From JAJBWD01 sp041670885 (lineage in GTDB: Bacteria; Bacillota; Clostridia; Clostridiales; Clostridiaceae), in assembly GCA_041670885.1 (NCBI GenBank), contig JBAXYJ010000080.1, positions 1 through 11,401 of the forward strand: 11,401 nucleotides of DNA. Reading direction: 5' to 3'. The translations under genes and the position numbers were made by a program. Shown piece after piece: positions 7,590 through 11,401 of this stretch; the stretch's first letter is position 1, and every line of letters begins with the position of its first letter. The notes under the pieces were generated by a model. That model saw only the letters and a list, made by a program, of their open reading frames with translations. It did not search any database and had not been told where the DNA came from.

Positions 7590-9707
7590 ATGGAAGAATT
7601 TAAAGAAGATATAATATATATTCTGCTTGTATTTATTAATTTTCTTTTTGCTTTTAACTTAATGAAATTTTCTTATGCTGTATTAGATTTTGACTATCGT
7701 ATATCCTTTAGCTATGTCCTTATTGCTGTGCTTATTTTTTTGCTGCTTAAATATGGCATAAAAAAAACATGGATTAAAGTAACGCTTTTGTCCATAATGC
7801 TTATATCATCAGCTTGTTATATTTTTATCAACAGAGCTTGGATTATGAGCAGAGTAATTTATGATTTTAATATTATAAATAATAATATATCTAATGATCA
7901 GGCAATAAGTTTTAAAAACTTATATATTATACTTATAATAATCATACCTCTTATTATTATTGCTCTCTTTTTATATAGCAGGGGATTATATATATCCATT
8001 CCTGTTTTAACCCTTTCCTTTGTGCTTTTCCTATGGTACACAGGCTATACTAAAGAGGTAATAGAATATATTTTTAAATATACATTTCTTAATGTATTCA
8101 CATTTGTTGTTATCAGTTATATTAAAAATAAAAAGACATTCAGAAAAAAAGATGTTAAGGTAAAGACATCCATTTTTGGTGTGCTTATATATGGAATTTT
8201 GTTAGCTGTTATATTCTCATCAATTGTAAGAATCATGCCAAAAGAATATAACGGAAAGTTAACTAGTGATTCCTATTCATATTTTCGTAATAAATATGAA
8301 AAGAAAACAGCAAAAAATCCTACAGTTTCTGAAAAATATAATATTTCTTATTCAGGATATAATGACAGCAATACTTCTCTTGGAGGACCGATTAAGCCTG
8401 ATAACAGTAAGGCTTTTGAAGTATATGGACAAAATTATCTCTATTTAAGAGGAAACATTAAAGATTATTATACCGGCAGCAGCTGGCTTTCAAAAATTAA
8501 TTCATATAGAAATGATAACCAAAACATAATCTACAGCAAGGAATTAATAAAGAATAGTATAGCTACTGTAAGAATAAAGCCTATAGGACTTACTACATCA
8601 ACTGTATTTGCACCGCCTGCTTCAATTAAAGTAGATAATGAGGGCAAACAGGTTTTTGCAGACAGCTATGGCTGCTTTTTAAGAGAAAAGCCTTATAATA
8701 CTGAATATACTGTATCCTTCTATGATGGAATTAAACTGATAGACGACTATAAGGGTCTTAAAACAAATGGAATTAGTACAAATAAAATGCCGGAAAATTA
8801 TCTTCAGGTTCCGGATACTGTTCCTGAAGAGGTATTTCGTCTGGTTCGTGATATTATTGAAAAAAACAAGGCAGTTTCTGATTATGACAAGGTAGTCTGT
8901 TTGAAAAAATACTTAGAGCAAAATTACAAATATACATTAAATACTAAAGAGCTGCCGGAAGGAGCTGACTTTGTTGATAATTTTTTGTTTAAAGAAAAGC
9001 AGGGCTACTGCACATATTTTGCTTCGGCCTTAGCCATAATGTGCAGAATTGCTGATGTTCCGGCCATATATGTGGAGGGATACAAACAAACCGGCAGTTC
9101 AATAGTTACAAATAATATGGCCCATGCCTGGGTTGAGGTAAATTTGACAAACGATGATATGTGGCTTATTGCAGATCCATCCCCATCAGCCTATCAGAAT
9201 AGTATAGTGGATGTAAATAAGCCGAAGACTGAAACTGGTGCTAATGTAACTAAAAAAAATAATACAAAGAACGAAAACACCAGCAAAAGTTCTCAGCAGG
9301 GTAAATCTGAAAAGACTTGGAGTATTAGTAAAAATACATTTATTATCCTATTGATAGTATCTTCATTTTTATTGATAGTACTTTCTAAAATATTATTTAT
9401 GCTTATCAGGAAAAGAAAACTTATAAATAGTAAAAGCATAATTCCATTAATGTTTTATTCTTTAAAAAGACTTAGAAGATTAGGGATTAAAAAGGGAGAA
9501 ACTGAAGGATTTTTAGAATATGCAGAAAGAATAAGGGATAAGGAATTAGGAGATAATATGATAATATTATCAAAAAGCTACTGCAGTGAAGCATTTGGTA
9601 ATAAAAAAATTGAAATAGATAAAAAGCAGATATATAAATTTATGGAATGTAAAATAAGAAAGGAGAAAGGTTTAATAAAATACTATTTAGATAAAATATT
9701 AAGATAA
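7590..9707 (+). CDS. Transglutaminase-like membrane protein (TgpA type)
   Basis: This polytopic protein carries an extracytoplasmic transglutaminase-like domain. Of its 705 residues, seven likely membrane helices lie at about 8-27, 38-56, 62-81, 110-130, 133-151, 158-178 and 194-215. An outer region of roughly 365 residues follows, then an eighth helix (583-606) and a charged cytoplasmic tail resembling DUF4129. The transglutaminase triad is intact: C473 in QGYCTYFASA, H512 in MAHAWVEV and D529 in IADPSP. Such domains can act as transglutaminases or as peptidases or amidases, so the reaction is open. A low-complexity Lys/Asn/Ser/Thr linker (about 543-576) joins the domain to the last helix. 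GAGGAG at 7579-7584, formed by the last two codons of the DUF58 gene, lies 5 nt before the ATG, so translation is probably coupled. Confidence 0.92.
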   Translation: MEEFKEDIIYILLVFINFLFAFNLMKFSYAVLDFDYRISFSYVLIAVLIFLLLKYGIKKTWIKVTLLSIMLISSACYIFINRAWIMSRVIYDFNIINNNISNDQAISFKNLYIILIIIIPLIIIALFLYSRGLYISIPVLTLSFVLFLWYTGYTKEVIEYIFKYTFLNVFTFVVISYIKNKKTFRKKDVKVKTSIFGVLIYGILLAVIFSSIVRIMPKEYNGKLTSDSYSYFRNKYEKKTAKNPTVSEKYNISYSGYNDSNTSLGGPIKPDNSKAFEVYGQNYLYLRGNIKDYYTGSSWLSKINSYRNDNQNIIYSKELIKNSIATVRIKPIGLTTSTVFAPPASIKVDNEGKQVFADSYGCFLREKPYNTEYTVSFYDGIKLIDDYKGLKTNGISTNKMPENYLQVPDTVPEEVFRLVRDIIEKNKAVSDYDKVVCLKKYLEQNYKYTLNTKELPEGADFVDNFLFKEKQGYCTYFASALAIMCRIADVPAIYVEGYKQTGSSIVTNNMAHAWVEVNLTNDDMWLIADPSPSAYQNSIVDVNKPKTETGANVTKKNNTKNENTSKSSQQGKSEKTWSISKNTFIILLIVSSFLLIVLSKILFMLIRKRKLINSKSIIPLMFYSLKRLRRLGIKKGETEGFLEYAERIRDKELGDNMIILSKSYCSEAFGNKKIEIDKKQIYKFMECKIRKEKGLIKYYLDKILR

Positions 9708-9710
9708 TGG

Positions 9711-9722
9711 AATTACGTAATT
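9711..9722. repeat. 12-bp perfect palindrome between the envelope operon and the HAD gene
   Basis: AATTACGTAATT reads the same on both strands. It lies 3 nt after the transglutaminase stop and about 70 nt before the HAD gene. It lacks a loop and a strong T tract, so it is a poor terminator. It could be an operator half-site pair or chance. The rest of this 82-nt gap shows no convincing promoter. Confidence 0.35.
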
Positions 9723-9775
9723 TGATGTTTTAGAGTAAAAGTAAGCCTAATGTCAGTATGCAATATTCAAAAGAT

Positions 9776-9784
9776 AAGAAGGTG
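9776..9784 (+). promoter_or_regulatory. Ribosome binding site that points to an ATA start for the HAD gene
   Basis: AAGAAGGTG differs from the ideal AAGGAGGTG at one base and ends 5 nt before ATA 9790. Its placement resembles GAGGTGG before the ATG of the next gene. No ATG, GTG or TTG exists in frame between the upstream stop (TAA 9775-9777) and the first aspartate codon of the active site, so this site identifies ATA 9790 as the likely start. Confidence 0.6.
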
Positions 9785-9789
9785 TTATT

Positions 9790-10611
9790 ATAAATTACAA
9801 ATTAGTCTGTCTTGATATGGATGGAACACTTCTAAATGATAATAAGGAAGTATCAGATAAAAACAAGGAGGGTATAAAAAGACTTATTGAAAATAATATA
9901 AAAGTTGCAGTTTCCACAGGAAGACCTTATGTGAATGCTGGATATTTTGCAGATCTTATAGGCCAGGATCTGCCAATAATAGCTTCAAACGGAGCTTATA
10001 TTTATGAAAAAGGCAGAGGGGTAATATACAGCAAACCCTTATCAAAGGAAAATGCAGTAAATATAATAAAGACACTAAAAGAAAATGGATTTTACTCTCA
10101 GTTTCATGGCCCTAAGGATATTTATACAGAAAAATTAGAGTACTCTTCCCTGCTTATTTCAAAATTTAATCAGATTATTCCTGAAAAAAATAGAATGAAA
10201 ATTAATATTCTTAAAAATTTTGATGAAATATTAAAAAATTATAATGGTGAATTTTTAAAATGCATATTGATAAATGAAGATGAGAAAAAAATATTAAAGG
10301 TTAAGGAAGAACTGAAAAAGCTAAGTGGATTAGAGGTGGTTTCCTCCTCTAAGTGTAATGTTGAAGTTATGGAAAAGGGTATATCAAAGGGAGAAGCTGT
10401 AGAAAGCTTGGCAAAGTATTTAGGTATTGGGCTTAATCAGGTAGCAGTAATGGGTGATAATGAAAATGATTTATCCATGATTAAAAGGGCAGGTCTTGGC
10501 ATAGCCATGGGAAACGCAGAGGATGAAGTAAAAAGTGCAGCAAAATATATTACGGGGTCTAACAATGAAGATGGAGTTTTTTATGCAATAGATAAGTTTA
10601 TTTTATCGTAA
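9790..10611 (+). CDS. Cof-type HAD-IIB phosphatase, apparent ATA start
   Basis: This is a cytosolic haloacid dehalogenase superfamily hydrolase of the Cof (IIB) group, which dephosphorylates sugar phosphates, nucleotides or FMN-like compounds; the substrate is not predictable. Counting from ATA 9790 the product has 273 residues, normal for the group. Motif I is DMDGT with nucleophile D9 and acid/base D11, motif II is STGR with T43, the motif III lysine is about K200, and motif IV is GDNENDLSM with D223 and D227. A cap domain lies between motifs II and III. The first in-frame ATG (9817) is the residue between the two motif I aspartates, so starting there would delete the nucleophile. ATA 9790 restores the usual short lead (NYKLVCLDMDGT) and is preceded by a good ribosome site. 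The splB-like gene starts 29 nt downstream. Confidence 0.85.
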   Translation: MNYKLVCLDMDGTLLNDNKEVSDKNKEGIKRLIENNIKVAVSTGRPYVNAGYFADLIGQDLPIIASNGAYIYEKGRGVIYSKPLSKENAVNIIKTLKENGFYSQFHGPKDIYTEKLEYSSLLISKFNQIIPEKNRMKINILKNFDEILKNYNGEFLKCILINEDEKKILKVKEELKKLSGLEVVSSSKCNVEVMEKGISKGEAVESLAKYLGIGLNQVAVMGDNENDLSMIKRAGLGIAMGNAEDEVKSAAKYITGSNNEDGVFYAIDKFILS

Positions 10612-10640
10612 TATAAACATAATATTACTGAGGTGGTATT

Positions 10641-11401
10641 ATGTTTAAACCGGAAAAAATTATTATTGAAGAAAAAGCTCTTGATTACCAAATGGGTAAG
10701 AACCTATATGACAGGTTTAAAAAAGAAAATAAAGAAATCATAATTCAGAAAAGGGCAAATATAACCTACAGCAGTGAAAATAAAGCAGAAAGATACAGAG
10801 AAGGTAAAAAAACATTGATTCTTGGAATAAAGAAAGGCAATAAATTTGAAAGCTGCAAACCTTCAGCAGATTTTCAGCTTCCTCTTGTCTCCGGCTGCAG
10901 CGGTATGTGTGAGTATTGTTATCTAAATACAAGAATGGGTGATAAGCCCTATATTAAGGTATATGTTAATAATAATGAGATCATTAAAAATGCTGTGGAT
11001 ATATCAAAGGAAAGAGATAAAACCTCTTTTGAAGCCTCAGCTTTTTCAGACCCCATACCAATAGAGCCCTACACTAATTCCTTAAGGGATACAATAATTG
11101 CTTTTAAAGATTATGATAATATAGAATTTAGATTTGTCACAAAATATACTGACGTAGATTCTTTGCTTACTGTTGGAAATAAAAAAACTACAATCCGCTT
11201 CAGCATAAACCCGGCTCATATTATTAAAAAATATGAGCATCTTACTCCAAGCCTGGAAGAAAGACTAAAAGCATCTGAAAAGATACTAAAGGCAGGATAT
11301 AAGCTGGGATTTATAATAGCCCCTGTTTTTATTTATGATGGGTACAGAAATGACTATACAGATTTGATTAAAAAAATACAGAGTACTTATAAGGGAGAAA
11401 A
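10641..11401 (+). CDS. splB: Spore photoproduct lyase family radical SAM protein, 5' part
   Basis: The gene is cut by the window end; 253 codons are present, against roughly 340 for B. subtilis SplB. Spore photoproduct lyase repairs the UV lesion 5-thyminyl-5,6-dihydrothymine in germinating spores by radical chemistry. The cluster motif is C86-SGM-C90-EY-C93, followed by YLNTRMG. Further shared stretches are DKPYIKVYVN (101-110), RFVTKYTDVDSLL (164-176), RFSIN (186-190) and AGYKLGFIIAPVFI (218-231), which follow B. subtilis SplB closely as I remember it. Tyr92 and Tyr94, matching Tyr97 and Tyr99 there, are kept. However FEASAFSD (130-137) has A134 where B. subtilis has the hydrogen-donor Cys141 (FEASCTSD). 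GAGGTGG at 10630-10636 lies 4 nt before the ATG. The family call is firm; true lyase activity is less certain. Confidence 0.85.
   Translation, partial: MFKPEKIIIEEKALDYQMGKNLYDRFKKENKEIIIQKRANITYSSENKAERYREGKKTLILGIKKGNKFESCKPSADFQLPLVSGCSGMCEYCYLNTRMGDKPYIKVYVNNNEIIKNAVDISKERDKTSFEASAFSDPIPIEPYTNSLRDTIIAFKDYDNIEFRFVTKYTDVDSLLTVGNKKTTIRFSINPAHIIKKYEHLTPSLEERLKASEKILKAGYKLGFIIAPVFIYDGYRNDYTDLIKKIQSTYKGE

Noticed and set aside
4043..9707. Vancomycin-resistance cluster, because of the VanW domain
   Set aside because: No vanH, vanA/B ligase, vanX/Y, or VanR/VanS regulators are present. VanW-domain proteins are common in clostridia without resistance.
9750..9815. 21-codon ORF overlapping the HAD gene start, possibly joined to it by +1 frameshift
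   Set aside because: There is no clear ribosome site before ATG 9750 and no recognised slippery site. The ATA start with a good Shine-Dalgarno explains the N-terminus more simply.
10591..10624. Sigma-G type promoter before the splB-like gene (CATAATA at 10618)
   Set aside because: The implied start of transcription would fall inside the ribosome binding site and the -35 match is poor.
10608..10628. 7-bp AT-rich inverted repeat between the HAD and splB-like genes as a terminator
   Set aside because: The stem is weak and not followed by a T tract; it overlaps the HAD stop and reaches to 2 nt before the splB ribosome site. The two genes are more likely cotranscribed.

Overview
The window reads as ordinary chromosomal DNA of a low-GC, endospore-forming Firmicute, most likely a Clostridium-like anaerobe. 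The reasons are the strongly AT-rich sequence, near-consensus Shine-Dalgarno sites (AAGGAGGT, GAGGTGAT), tight gene packing, a spore photoproduct lyase homologue, and a VanW-domain protein with the architecture common in clostridia. I see no tRNA, rRNA, CRISPR array, insertion sequence, phage gene or compositional break, so nothing points to recent transfer.

Left part (1-3823), housekeeping genes. A short-chain L-threonine 3-dehydrogenase ends at a clear hairpin terminator. Endonuclease III (nth) and methylthioribose-1-phosphate isomerase (mtnA) follow and overlap by 8 nt, so they are probably translationally coupled. A convergent M42-family aminopeptidase gene lies on the minus strand. Its stop codon sits inside the second of two back-to-back hairpins that separate it from mtnA.

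Middle part (4043-9707), a cell-envelope gene cluster on the plus strand: a membrane-anchored VanW/peptidoglycan-binding protein, a MoxR-type AAA+ ATPase, a DUF58 protein and a polytopic transglutaminase-like protein (TgpA type). Gaps are 39 nt, -4 nt and 2 nt, and I see no terminator between the genes. MoxR-DUF58-transglutaminase is a widespread set of unsettled function. The extra element here is the VanW protein, whose domain has been linked to noncanonical peptidoglycan cross-linking.

Right part (9790-11401): a Cof-type HAD phosphatase that seems to start at an ATA codon, then the 5' part of a spore photoproduct lyase family radical SAM gene that runs off the window. The lyase homologue keeps the CxxxCxxC cluster motif but has alanine where the Bacillus subtilis enzyme has its hydrogen-donating cysteine.

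No wholly new system is evident. The points most worth a second look are the ATA start, the alanine-for-cysteine change in the SplB homologue, and the VanW-MoxR-DUF58-transglutaminase cluster.
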